From: an uncultured Ruminococcus sp.
GTDB lineage: Bacteria; Bacillota; Clostridia; Oscillospirales; Ruminococcaceae
NCBI GenBank assembly: GCA_900550695.1
Contig: URTF01000034.1
Span: 1 to 22,190 of the forward strand
Reading direction: 5' to 3'
DNA: 22,190 nucleotides
The notes beneath the pieces were generated by a model. That model had not been told where the DNA came from, did no database searches, and saw only the letters and a list, made by a program, of their open reading frames with translations. Made by a program: the position numbers and the translations under genes. This document shows positions 9,168 through 15,320 of this stretch, in pieces. The first letter of the stretch is position 1. Each line of letters starts with the position of its first letter.

Positions 9168-9379
9168 TCTTCATCGCTCCTTTCAAAATCAAGGATATCG
9201 CCCGGCTTGCAGTCAAGGATATCGCAGAGCTTGTCGAGGGTGGAAAAGCGTATCGCTTTCGCCTTGCCCGTTTTGAGTATCGAGAGATTAGCAGGGGTAA
9301 TATCAAGCTTTTCCGCAAGCTCGCCCGAGGAGATCTTGCGCTTCGCCATCATAACATCAAGATTAACTATTATAGCCAT
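9164..9379 (-). CDS. small XRE-type HTH regulator, YozG-like
   Basis: This encodes a 71-aa single-domain Cro/CI-like DNA-binding protein. It begins MAIIVNLDVMMAKRK, and the helix-turn-helix is at about residues 15-45 (SSGELAEKLDITPANLSILK). It ends GDILDFERSDEE, matching the YozG-type regulators that sit beside DUF2975 genes in Firmicutes (yoaS/yozG in Bacillus subtilis). A GTG at 9388 could start nine bases earlier, but it lies at the edge of the Shine-Dalgarno AAGGAAAGG, which is well placed for the ATG at 9379. It overlaps both neighbouring genes. It probably regulates its own operon, possibly through the GGATATCA repeats near the promoter. Confidence 0.9.
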   Translation of the reverse strand: MAIIVNLDVMMAKRKISSGELAEKLDITPANLSILKTGKAKAIRFSTLDKLCDILDCKPGDILDFERSDEE

Positions 9380-9800
9380 TTGAGTCACCTTTCCTTAAAG
9401 CTGTGAGGATCATATATAATATCAGACGTGCCGTACAGAATATCGCTGCGATGATATATGCTGTTTCCATGATCAGAAATGCAGTGCCTAACAGCAGCGA
9501 ATCCAGACCTGCGACATTGCCTATCATCAGACAGATCGGGATCACCAAGAACGGTATAATGACAAACCAGATGAAGAATTCGCCCTTGGAAAATCCGAAT
9601 TCTATGCCGAGCCTTTCCGCTGCGGCGTATATCACCGAGACCGCCGCAAAGGTCAGCAGGAGCATCATCGGCAGTGCATTTCCACCGTCAGAGGCATAAC
9701 GCAGACCGCACAGCTTTATCATAATCTCTGCCCACGCAGTTCCGATAATTCCGCAAGCGGCAATGCTTATCAGCGACAGCAGAGGATATTTTGCTTTCAT
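9363..9800 (-). CDS. small four-TM membrane protein
   Basis: This encodes 145 aa with four hydrophobic segments at about residues 6-30, 42-63, 71-98 and 103-135, and a short basic C-terminus (LRKGDSNGYNS). I do not recognise a named family. Its size and topology resemble its upstream neighbour, the DUF2975 protein, so it may be a diverged paralogue. The start overlaps the preceding stop as ATGA (9797-9800), with GAGGGA just upstream, and its own 3' end overlaps the HTH gene by 17 bases. The tight coupling implies that the two small membrane proteins work together with the regulator. Confidence 0.82.
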   Translation of the reverse strand: MKAKYPLLSLISIAACGIIGTAWAEIMIKLCGLRYASDGGNALPMMLLLTFAAVSVIYAAAERLGIEFGFSKGEFFIWFVIIPFLVIPICLMIGNVAGLDSLLLGTAFLIMETAYIIAAIFCTARLILYMILTALRKGDSNGYNS

Positions 9801-10276
9801 ATCGTTCCCTCATTTTCTTCCTGAATTTGAACAGCCTTTTCAAAGACGTTTTTCAGCACACGGATTATAAGTCCGAAAAAAGCCGCCGCTGCCGCAATTA
9901 CGATGAAAGGATATGCCCAGATGCTGTAAACGGCAAGGACTATTCCGACAAGATAACAGCACCACGAAAGGATCCGGATAAGCTTGACATTTTCCCCGAT
10001 GAAAACTTTTCCTCGGCTTATGTTGGAGAGGAGCTTATTGAGGAAGAAAAGCGCCGTGAACGCAAGCACTGCGCAGGCATAAAAAGTTATGTAAAATCCC
10101 ACGGGGTCAAGTCCCATATCCCACACCAAGGCGAGCGGTCCCCACGATGATGAGATAAGTGAGGTCGTAGCGTAAATAACGGCGGCGGCAAATATCACCG
10201 CAAGCACCCATACGATGACCCTTGAAAGCGTGAGCGACATTGTATCTGTCCATTTTTTGTTTTTCTTATTGTTCAT
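9797..10276 (-). CDS. DUF2975 family membrane protein (YoaS-like)
   Basis: This encodes 159 aa with four membrane segments at about residues 18-38, 53-77, 98-118 and 120-143. The stretch SRGKVFIGENVKLIRIL between the second and third segments is typical of DUF2975, and the tail KNVFEKAVQIQEENEG is also family-like. The start at 10276 is preceded by AAAGGAA at about 10 nt; an upstream in-frame codon at 10309 lies before this Shine-Dalgarno. It is the first gene of the operon, transcribed from the promoter at 10334-10362. DUF2975 proteins are commonly encoded next to a YozG-type HTH protein, as here. The molecular function is not known. Confidence 0.9.
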   Translation of the reverse strand: MNNKKNKKWTDTMSLTLSRVIVWVLAVIFAAAVIYATTSLISSSWGPLALVWDMGLDPVGFYITFYACAVLAFTALFFLNKLLSNISRGKVFIGENVKLIRILSWCCYLVGIVLAVYSIWAYPFIVIAAAAAFFGLIIRVLKNVFEKAVQIQEENEGTI

Positions 10277-10300
10277 AATGACCGTTCCTTTCTGTATGCG

Positions 10301-10357
10301 GGATATCACCCCGAGGTTTTTCCCTTTGACAGTATGATAGCATATTGGATATCATTT
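10301..10357. promoter_or_regulatory. paired GGATATCA sites, candidate operator
   Basis: GGATATCACC at 10301-10310 and GGATATCATT at 10348-10357 share an 8-bp core containing the palindrome GATATC. One lies inside the promoter spacer and the other in the leader, 47 bases apart. The placement suits repression by the operon's own HTH protein. This is inferred from position only. Confidence 0.4.
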
Positions 10358-10362
10358 GTCAA
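10334..10362 (-). promoter_or_regulatory. strong sigma-A promoter of the DUF2975 operon
   Basis: On the minus strand, TTGACA (10362-10357), exactly 17 nt, then TATCAT (10339-10334), an almost perfect sigma-A promoter 58 bases before the start codon. Confidence 0.85.
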
Positions 10363-10474
10363 TACCTTTTTATCGATAAACGATAATATTTTCTTGTTTT
10401 GCATAAAACCGACATTGAATTTCGGTGCTTTTTGCACAAATATCGAGCTGTACATTTTATCGGACAGCAAAAGC

Positions 10475-10515
10475 TTGAAAAAAAACGCCTTTTGTGATAG
10501 AATAAACACAAAAGG
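10475..10515 (+). promoter_or_regulatory. yfbR promoter with perfect 9-bp inverted repeat
   Basis: TTGAAA at 10475-10480, 17 nt, then TAGAAT at 10498-10503. A perfect inverted repeat, CCTTTTGTG (10488-10496) and CACAAAAGG (10507-10515), brackets the -10, and its right arm runs into the Shine-Dalgarno AAAGGAG. The arm centres are about 19 bp apart, near two helical turns, as expected for a dimeric repressor. Confidence 0.7.
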
Positions 10516-10525
10516 AGAGATCGGA

Positions 10526-11119
10526 ATGGAAAATCAGTTTTACTCAATGCTTTCACGAATGAAGCTTATAAACCGCTGGGGACTTATGCGCAACACAAGA
10601 AACGAAAATATCTCCGAACACAGCCTTGAAACGGCAATGATAGCGCACAGCCTTGCGGTCATCGGAAATACCTATTTCGGCAAAAGCTATAACGCCGAAA
10701 GATGCGCCCTGCTCGGCGTTTTTCACGATGTTACCGAGATAATAACGGGCGACCTGCCCACTCCCGTGAAGTACGGCAGTCCCGAGATACGCTCCGCCTA
10801 TAAGCAGGTCGAGGACAATGCGAAAAACCGACTTGTTTCAATGCTCCCCGAGGAGATGCAGGACGAAATTTCGCCGCTTCTGTCCCCCGATGATAACACC
10901 TCTGACGAGGAGCGTGAGCTTTGGCGTCTGGTGAAAGCCGCCGACAAGCTCTCGGCGCTGATAAAATGCATAGAGGAGCGTGTGACGGGCAATTCCGACT
11001 TCATCAGTGCGGAAAAGACGACACTCCGCTCGATAGAGGAAATGGCAATGCCCGAGGCTGATTATTTCGTCAAGAATTTTCTCCCGAGCTATGGCAAGAC
11101 GCTGGATGAACAAGCCTAA
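10526..11119 (+). CDS. yfbR: 5'-deoxynucleotidase, HD domain
   Basis: It dephosphorylates deoxyribonucleoside 5'-monophosphates in the cytosol and so balances nucleotide pools. It encodes 197 aa, the usual YfbR length. The sequence follows E. coli YfbR closely: LINRWGLMRN near residues 14-23, metal ligands H32 (in SEHS), H67-D68 (FHDVTE) and D140 (KAADKL), plus E71 and the conserved GDLPTPVKY at 75-83. The start at 10526 is preceded by AAAGGAG at 10511-10517. The reading frame is open for 64 codons farther upstream, but that stretch contains the promoter and is not coding. It is monocistronic, with its own promoter and the terminator at 11159-11193. The inverted repeat at the promoter suggests regulation by a repressor. 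Confidence 0.95.
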   Translation: MENQFYSMLSRMKLINRWGLMRNTRNENISEHSLETAMIAHSLAVIGNTYFGKSYNAERCALLGVFHDVTEIITGDLPTPVKYGSPEIRSAYKQVEDNAKNRLVSMLPEEMQDEISPLLSPDDNTSDEERELWRLVKAADKLSALIKCIEERVTGNSDFISAEKTTLRSIEEMAMPEADYFVKNFLPSYGKTLDEQA

Positions 11120-11123
11120 ATCA

Positions 11124-11154
11124 ATTCGTAATGCGTAATGCGTAATGCGTAATT
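11124..11154 (+). repeat. tandem heptamer array, CGTA flavour
   Basis: ATTCGTA followed by three copies of ATGCGTA and then ATT. It lies between the yfbR stop codon and its terminator, four bases after the stop. It has the same unit length, copy number and ending as 5947-5977, with T replacing G at unit position 6. Confidence 0.85.
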
Positions 11155-11158
11155 TTTT

Positions 11159-11193
11159 AGAGCATCACAATTTTGTGATGCTCTTGCTTTTTG
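11159..11193 (+). terminator. intrinsic terminator after yfbR
   Basis: A perfect 12-bp stem (AGAGCATCACAA at 11159-11170 with TTGTGATGCTCT at 11173-11184) is followed by TGCTTTTTG. Confidence 0.9.
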
Positions 11194-11221
11194 TTTACAT
11201 ATATGGTATATTATGTATAAA
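11194..11221 (+). promoter_or_regulatory. probable promoter of the sigma factor operon
   Basis: TTTACA at 11194-11199, 16 nt, TATAAA at 11216-11221, directly after the yfbR terminator and 35 bases before the start. GGGAACGTG at 11241-11249 could alternatively be part of an ECF-type promoter, but it also serves as the weak ribosome site. Confidence 0.5.
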
Positions 11222-11255
11222 CAGTATAGGAAAAATATGTGGGAACGTGATAATT

Positions 11256-11810
11256 ATGTTGAGCTTTTATCTTACACTCATAGATGAGCCGAGCGATAAG
11301 GAAAAATTTACAGAGATATATGAGCATTACAAAGGCATGATGATGCAAAAGGCAATGTCGATCTTACATAGTTCCGCACTCGCCGAAGAGGCTGTTCAGG
11401 AGAGCTTTGTAAAGATAGCAAAAAATATTTTTAAAATTTCTTCTCCGATTTGTAGCAAAACGGCTTCTTTCATCGTTATTATAGTTAGGAACACTTCTTA
11501 TGATATTCTGCGCAGGGAAAAACCCGATAGAAATGTTTCGCTTGACGAAGAGATATCCGCAGAAAATATTGAAATGCCCGATATCAATGAAGTCCTTTCG
11601 ACCGTTGGGATAAACTTTATTCTGGAAGTTATCAACGGAATGGACGACAAATACCGTGACGCATTATCGCTCAAATATCTGTACGGATACAGCAATAACG
11701 AGATCGCCAAGCTGCTCGGAATTACCGAGGATAATGCCAGAATGCGCATTTACAGAGCAAAAGCTATTTTAAAAGCAAAATTGGAGGAGAATGGTTATGC
11801 CTTTAAGTAA
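11256..11810 (+). CDS. ECF-like RNA polymerase sigma factor
   Basis: This encodes 184 aa with the two-domain ECF layout. Region 2 (about residues 16-60: FTEIYEHYKGMM and AEEAVQESFVKIAKNI) binds core polymerase and the -10 element. Region 4 (about 130-178: MDDKYRDALSLKYLYGYSNNEIAKLLGITEDNARMRIYRAK, quoted here in part) is the -35-binding helix-turn-helix. The ATG at 11256 is chosen because the protein then begins at the family-typical position; the Shine-Dalgarno is weak (GGGA at 11241-11244). The open frame extends upstream to 11145 but covers the terminator and promoter. It overlaps the next gene, a membrane protein with a DUF4367-like domain, by 14 bases, the usual sigma/anti-sigma arrangement. 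Its targets may include the secreted genes downstream. Confidence 0.9.
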   Translation: MLSFYLTLIDEPSDKEKFTEIYEHYKGMMMQKAMSILHSSALAEEAVQESFVKIAKNIFKISSPICSKTASFIVIIVRNTSYDILRREKPDRNVSLDEEISAENIEMPDINEVLSTVGINFILEVINGMDDKYRDALSLKYLYGYSNNEIAKLLGITEDNARMRIYRAKAILKAKLEENGYAFK

Positions 11811-12501
11811 GGGAGCGAACGAACGCCTTTGGGACGCTGTTATCAAAGAAGCACTGATCGAATCCATGAGGCTCGAACTTGACGAAGCGGAGCAAAATGC
11901 CGAACCGCACAGCTTTTCACCGCAGTTTGAGCATAACATGAAAAAACTGAGCAGGAGCATTGGCATAAAGGAAAAAAGCCGTGCGGCTGTTAAGGTCATC
12001 TGTAAATTTGCAGTCACAGCGGCGGCGGTAATGGGCATTTCTTTCGGCGGTCTGCTCACACAGCATGAGGTTTATGCCGCTGTCAGCAATGTTGTCAGAG
12101 ATGTATTTTCAACGCACGACAAATACACATATCAGGGCAGCTTTGATTCCGATGATATGGATTTTGACTACTCCATAGAGCCGGGATATATTCCCGAGGG
12201 GTATGAACTGCGAACGGTCAATTATTTGGGGAACGCAAAGCTCATGATCTATGAAACGGACGATGAGATAAAGCTTTATTTTGATTACAGCTTTGCCGAT
12301 GCTACTTCAGTAACTGTTGATAATGAAACACACAGCTATAAAGAAATAAACAAAAACAATACAACCTACTATTTTTATAAGTCGGACGATGAAAATGATT
12401 CCAGTGTGTTGATATGGTATGATGAAAGACATTCTTATCTCATTACTGCACAACTTTCTGAAGAAGAAATTGTTAAAATCGCCGAAAATATAAAATCTTG
12501 A
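11797..12501 (+). CDS. membrane-bound anti-sigma factor with DUF4367-type domain
   Basis: This encodes 234 aa. The cytoplasmic part (about 1-63) is helical and charged and is the likely sigma-binding region. One membrane span follows at about 66-87 (VKVICKFAVTAAAVMGISFG), then an extracytoplasmic domain. The domain contains EPGYIPEGYEL (about 128-138) and an alternating beta-strand pattern through the end (EIVKIAENIKS), as in DUF4367 proteins. GGAGG at 11783-11787 gives good spacing to the ATG at 11797 and is too close to an in-frame ATG at 11791. The 14-base overlap with the sigma gene implies coupling. It probably holds the sigma factor inactive until an envelope signal is sensed; no RskA-type zinc-binding HxxxCxxC motif is visible. 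Confidence 0.85.
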   Translation: MPLSKGANERLWDAVIKEALIESMRLELDEAEQNAEPHSFSPQFEHNMKKLSRSIGIKEKSRAAVKVICKFAVTAAAVMGISFGGLLTQHEVYAAVSNVVRDVFSTHDKYTYQGSFDSDDMDFDYSIEPGYIPEGYELRTVNYLGNAKLMIYETDDEIKLYFDYSFADATSVTVDNETHSYKEINKNNTTYYFYKSDDENDSSVLIWYDERHSYLITAQLSEEEIVKIAENIKS

Positions 12502-12560
12502 AAAATGTTGTAGTAAATCGGATAAAATTGTCGTTTTAGTATATGTAAGGCAATTTTATC
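12498..12560 (+). promoter_or_regulatory. promoter-like sequence with perfect 10-bp inverted repeat
   Basis: TTGAAA at 12498-12503, 17 nt, GATAAA at 12521-12526. A perfect inverted repeat, GATAAAATTG at 12521-12530 and CAATTTTATC at 12551-12560, has a 20-nt spacer. Its left arm covers the -10 and its right arm abuts the Shine-Dalgarno AAGGAGA. It may be an operator, or a hairpin next to the ribosome site if transcription comes from upstream. Confidence 0.5.
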
Positions 12561-12567
12561 AAGGAGA

Positions 12568-12981
12568 GTGGTTTTTATAAAAAACAAAATAAAATACCTG
12601 ATCGCATTAATGCTGTCGTGTTTTATGCTCGGAATGGTGTCGGTCACTGCATTTGCCGATCAGATACAGCCATGTTATTCCGACACAAACCCAACAAAGC
12701 TTTTATTGAGCTTTTCTTCCGGTAAAGCGACCTGTTCGGTCATGATAACGGGCAAATCGGGAACAACAAGCATAAATGACTGCACAATGACCCTTACCGA
12801 TGACAACGGAACGGTAATAGCATCTTGGAGCAATTTATCTTCATCGGGAAGCTCTTTATCCTCCACAAAGAAAGCATCGGGTGTAACCAAAGGCAAAACC
12901 TATACTTTAAGCGTAACAGCTACCATAAACAGAAACGGTTCGAGTGAAAATGTTTCCGATTCTGTAACCAAAACGTATTAA
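12568..12981 (+). CDS. small secreted protein, beta-sandwich-like
   Basis: This encodes up to 137 aa. A signal peptide (KNKIKYLIALMLSCFMLGMV...) should be cleaved after AFA, before DQIQPCY. The mature ~105 residues are rich in Ser, Thr and Gly with alternating hydrophobic residues (KATCSVMITGKSG, CTMTLTDDNG, KTYTLSVTATI), a pattern expected of an Ig-like or fibronectin-like sandwich. Three cysteines remain, in QPCY, ATCS and DCTM. The start is uncertain. GTG at 12568 touches the Shine-Dalgarno AAGGAGA (12561-12567), while the ideally spaced codon at 12577 is ATA, which would give IKNKIKYL. It stands between the sigma/anti-sigma pair and the secreted protease. The function is unknown; I recall similar small proteins beside sigma factors in gut Clostridia. 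Confidence 0.75.
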   Translation: MVFIKNKIKYLIALMLSCFMLGMVSVTAFADQIQPCYSDTNPTKLLLSFSSGKATCSVMITGKSGTTSINDCTMTLTDDNGTVIASWSNLSSSGSSLSSTKKASGVTKGKTYTLSVTATINRNGSSENVSDSVTKTY

Positions 12982-13069
12982 ACTAAATTCAAAGAATTAA
13001 TAATTATAATTGCCTTACAAAAATTTTTTTATGGAGAGGAGGGATAGGAGAATTTTTAACTGCGGAATT

Positions 13070-13100
13070 CGCCGTTGAGAACCGTTTTGGGTTTACGGCG
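13070..13100 (+). other. leader hairpin before the protease gene
   Basis: CGCCGT (13070-13075) pairs with ACGGCG (13095-13100), and inside it AACC (13080-13083) with GGTT (13090-13093). It lies in the 171-base gap between the small secreted protein and the protease, 50 bases before the protease start. Possible mRNA leader structure; no T run follows, so it is not a terminator. Confidence 0.4.
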
Positions 13101-13152
13101 GTGTAGATTACTGAATTTTTTAGAAAACAATTTGATTGAAAGGACGAATAGT

Positions 13153-14169
13153 ATGAAATTATTTAGACTTGTTAGTGTATTAACAAGTATAGTTGTTTGC
13201 TTGTCGGTATTTACCGGTACAACAATAGTTGGAGCGGAAGATATATCCGAAACAGAAAGCAATGTCGAAAGTTCCGTTGTAGAAGATTTAGCTGATGAAA
13301 GCTTTATTGATGAACCGGCTTCATTGAGTATTGACGAAGCAGAATACTATCGAGTTGCCATTGACGACTATACTACATATAATATTAATAATCATACAGT
13401 TAAGGCAGGCAACTCCATATCCAGTAAAGACACGTTCTATTTGCGGAAAGGTGATAATTTCTACATAGAGCTTTCTTATACTCCGGTTTCTGATACGGAA
13501 CAGGTTCAAATCGGTATATTAAATAAGGGTACTAACACATTTTATAACTTCAAGAAAACAACAGGAAGTATAAAAGCATATATAGATATAACAGCATCGG
13601 GGACTTATGTTTTTAAGTTAAAAAATTGTACAAGCAATGATATAAAAGTAACCGGTACATTTACACCAATTTTTTATACAAGTTCAGTTGATGTTCCTTT
13701 GATTGGACAAACTTATTCAAATTGGTGTTGGGCAGCATGTATTGAAATGTCTGCAAATGCATTGGGGTATGATGACTATACTCAGGCAGATATTGTACAT
13801 AAATTAAAAGGTACTGACGATGAACCATATCCAAATGTCACTGGCAAAAACGATGATTACCGAAAAGGAATTGAGTATGCAACATCGAACAACTATACAG
13901 CAACTGTTAGTAGCAGTACATATAATATTGCAGATATGAATAAGATTTTGGCATCTTCCAAACCCCTTATGATTGCATGGGGAAAGTATTCAAATGGAGT
14001 ACGAACAGGTGGTCATGCAAATGTTCTTATGGCAGTTGATACGAAAACCTATTATATAAAGATTCAAGACCCGTTGAATGGGGGATCAACCAAAAAGATG
14101 CAATATAGCGAACTCACATCTAATTCCTTAAAAAAATATGATAAGTCCATTACAATTACACTTAAATAA
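13153..14169 (+). CDS. secreted papain-like cysteine protease (C39-like/C70-like)
   Basis: This encodes 338 aa. A signal peptide covers residues 1-28 (cleavage near VGA-ED). Residues 30-65 are acidic, and about 66-172 form a beta-rich domain that may be a propeptide or binding module (YTTYNINNHTVKAG... ITASGTYVFKLKN). The catalytic domain is about 178-338: Q186 for the oxyanion hole, nucleophile C192 in SNWCWAAC, H288 in GGHANVLMAV and D306 in IQDPLNGG. The NWCWAAC motif is typical of papain-like peptidases related to the C39-like and AvrRpt2 (C70) groups. AAAGGA at 13139-13144 supports the start. The coding sequence is strikingly A+T-rich compared with flanking housekeeping genes, suggesting transfer. 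It is followed after 14 bases by a surface protein gene. The substrate is unknown. Confidence 0.85.
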   Translation: MKLFRLVSVLTSIVVCLSVFTGTTIVGAEDISETESNVESSVVEDLADESFIDEPASLSIDEAEYYRVAIDDYTTYNINNHTVKAGNSISSKDTFYLRKGDNFYIELSYTPVSDTEQVQIGILNKGTNTFYNFKKTTGSIKAYIDITASGTYVFKLKNCTSNDIKVTGTFTPIFYTSSVDVPLIGQTYSNWCWAACIEMSANALGYDDYTQADIVHKLKGTDDEPYPNVTGKNDDYRKGIEYATSNNYTATVSSSTYNIADMNKILASSKPLMIAWGKYSNGVRTGGHANVLMAVDTKTYYIKIQDPLNGGSTKKMQYSELTSNSLKKYDKSITITLK

Positions 14170-14183
14170 GGGAGATTACTTAT

Positions 14184-15233
14184 ATGAATTATATGAAAAA
14201 ATTTCTGATCATCTTTTTTTCGGTTTTAACTGTGGTATGTTTTTTGTCAGCGAATGTCCGTGCAGAAAATTCTCCGCAGATCTTTGCAGCACCGAGCATA
14301 ATAAATGAGATAAAAAACAATATGTATGACGATACATCGGCGTATGTCTTTTTATTCGGTTCGCAGGATGTTACCTTCGATTTTGACAGCATGCTACCTG
14401 TTTATTATGTAGCGGACTGCAACTCTCCCGAATCCCTTGCGGACAATATGGTCTTTTCAGAGAGATATAAAGTGCCTGTTTATGATATAAAGAATAAATT
14501 CCTCGGCTTTGCCGAATTTGGAAAAATACTGCCAGTAAATGAACTGCCTGCGGAGCTTCAGAACGACCCTTCCTATGTCAAGAAAAGCACCGAACACGAA
14601 GGCGAATGGGAAATAAAAAGCTTTTCCGAGGGCGGATTTGAAGATAGTCTTTTTGCATTGCTGAACAAGCCTTGTCCGCAAAGCTTGTCATCAAGCAGCA
14701 ATATTTATTATGTCGATATTTATGCTTTGGATATGAGCGGATTTCTTTATGTTTCGGACGGAGATGAAAACAGCGAGTGGTTTTGCGAGGTCACAAACAA
14801 TTTGACAGAGACCTATTCTTTGCAGGAAAAACCTATGTCGGGAAATGATGTTGCGGAAAAGCTCATTAAATTAATAGACTATGCAAAATCAATAGGCGGA
14901 ATATGGGATGAAGGAGGTATTGATTGGGATGAAGAAAACGATCACTCCGGAGAAGTAGATGAATACGATGATTCACCGATAGAAGATGATTTGTCTAACT
15001 CGGGCTTGGGCATTGATGAATGGGTCAATGAAGAACCCAATGAGGACACCGATGACTATGAACAGACTCTGTCACAGGAAGATAATCAAACAAATGGCGG
15101 CGTTGATGACGAAGGCGTTGATAGTGACACCGAACCCTCCAGCCCGAATACAGGGAACACATCATCTGCAATTGCTGTCGCTTCGCTTTGCGGTGCATTG
15201 TGCCTTGGGGTCATAAGCAGGAAAAAGAAATAA
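14184..15233 (+). CDS. acidic surface protein with SPNTG sortase-type sorting signal
   Basis: This encodes 349 aa. There is a signal peptide at residues 1-27 (cleavage near VRA-EN) and a globular region to about 235. A very acidic Asp/Glu-rich stretch follows (about 245-315), suited to crossing the wall. The C-terminus has SPNTG, a hydrophobic segment (SSAIAVASLCGALCLGVI) and the basic tail SRKKK, which is a classic sorting-signal layout with a non-LPXTG motif. GGGAG at 14170-14174 is well placed for 14184. It follows the protease gene by 14 bases, so the two are probably co-transcribed. A role as protease partner, inhibitor or substrate on the same cell surface is possible but is inference. 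I recognise no family in the N-terminal domain, and no sortase is encoded in the window. Confidence 0.85.
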   Translation: MNYMKKFLIIFFSVLTVVCFLSANVRAENSPQIFAAPSIINEIKNNMYDDTSAYVFLFGSQDVTFDFDSMLPVYYVADCNSPESLADNMVFSERYKVPVYDIKNKFLGFAEFGKILPVNELPAELQNDPSYVKKSTEHEGEWEIKSFSEGGFEDSLFALLNKPCPQSLSSSSNIYYVDIYALDMSGFLYVSDGDENSEWFCEVTNNLTETYSLQEKPMSGNDVAEKLIKLIDYAKSIGGIWDEGGIDWDEENDHSGEVDEYDDSPIEDDLSNSGLGIDEWVNEEPNEDTDDYEQTLSQEDNQTNGGVDDEGVDSDTEPSSPNTGNTSSAIAVASLCGALCLGVISRKKK

Positions 15234-15320
15234 GCCGAACTTGCGGAAACTGCCGTTGCTGTGCCGACTTTTGAGCAGTACAGCACGGCGGTCATCGCAA
15301 AATTCAAAGGGGAAATATCT
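15234..15320 (+). other. open, coding-like linker between two genes
   Basis: The reading frame of the upstream surface protein stays open after its TAA through this 87-base gap and straight into the next gene. The gap would encode a peptide including ETAVAVPTFEQYSTAVIAKF. Its base composition looks more like a gene than like the A+T-rich gaps nearby. It may be a remnant of a lost gene or a longer N-terminus (GTG at 15261) of the next one. Confidence 0.35.

Noticed and set aside
13008..13019. AATTGCCTTACA, the reverse complement of 12544-12555, flanking the small secreted gene
   Set aside because: A 12-bp inverted match nearly 460 bases away, with no target duplication or transposase, is not enough to call an insertion element; A+T-rich sequence gives such matches by chance.
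13031..13078. Short frame beginning MERRDRRIFNCGIRR
   Set aside because: It has no Shine-Dalgarno in front, is only 15 codons long and overlaps the leader hairpin.
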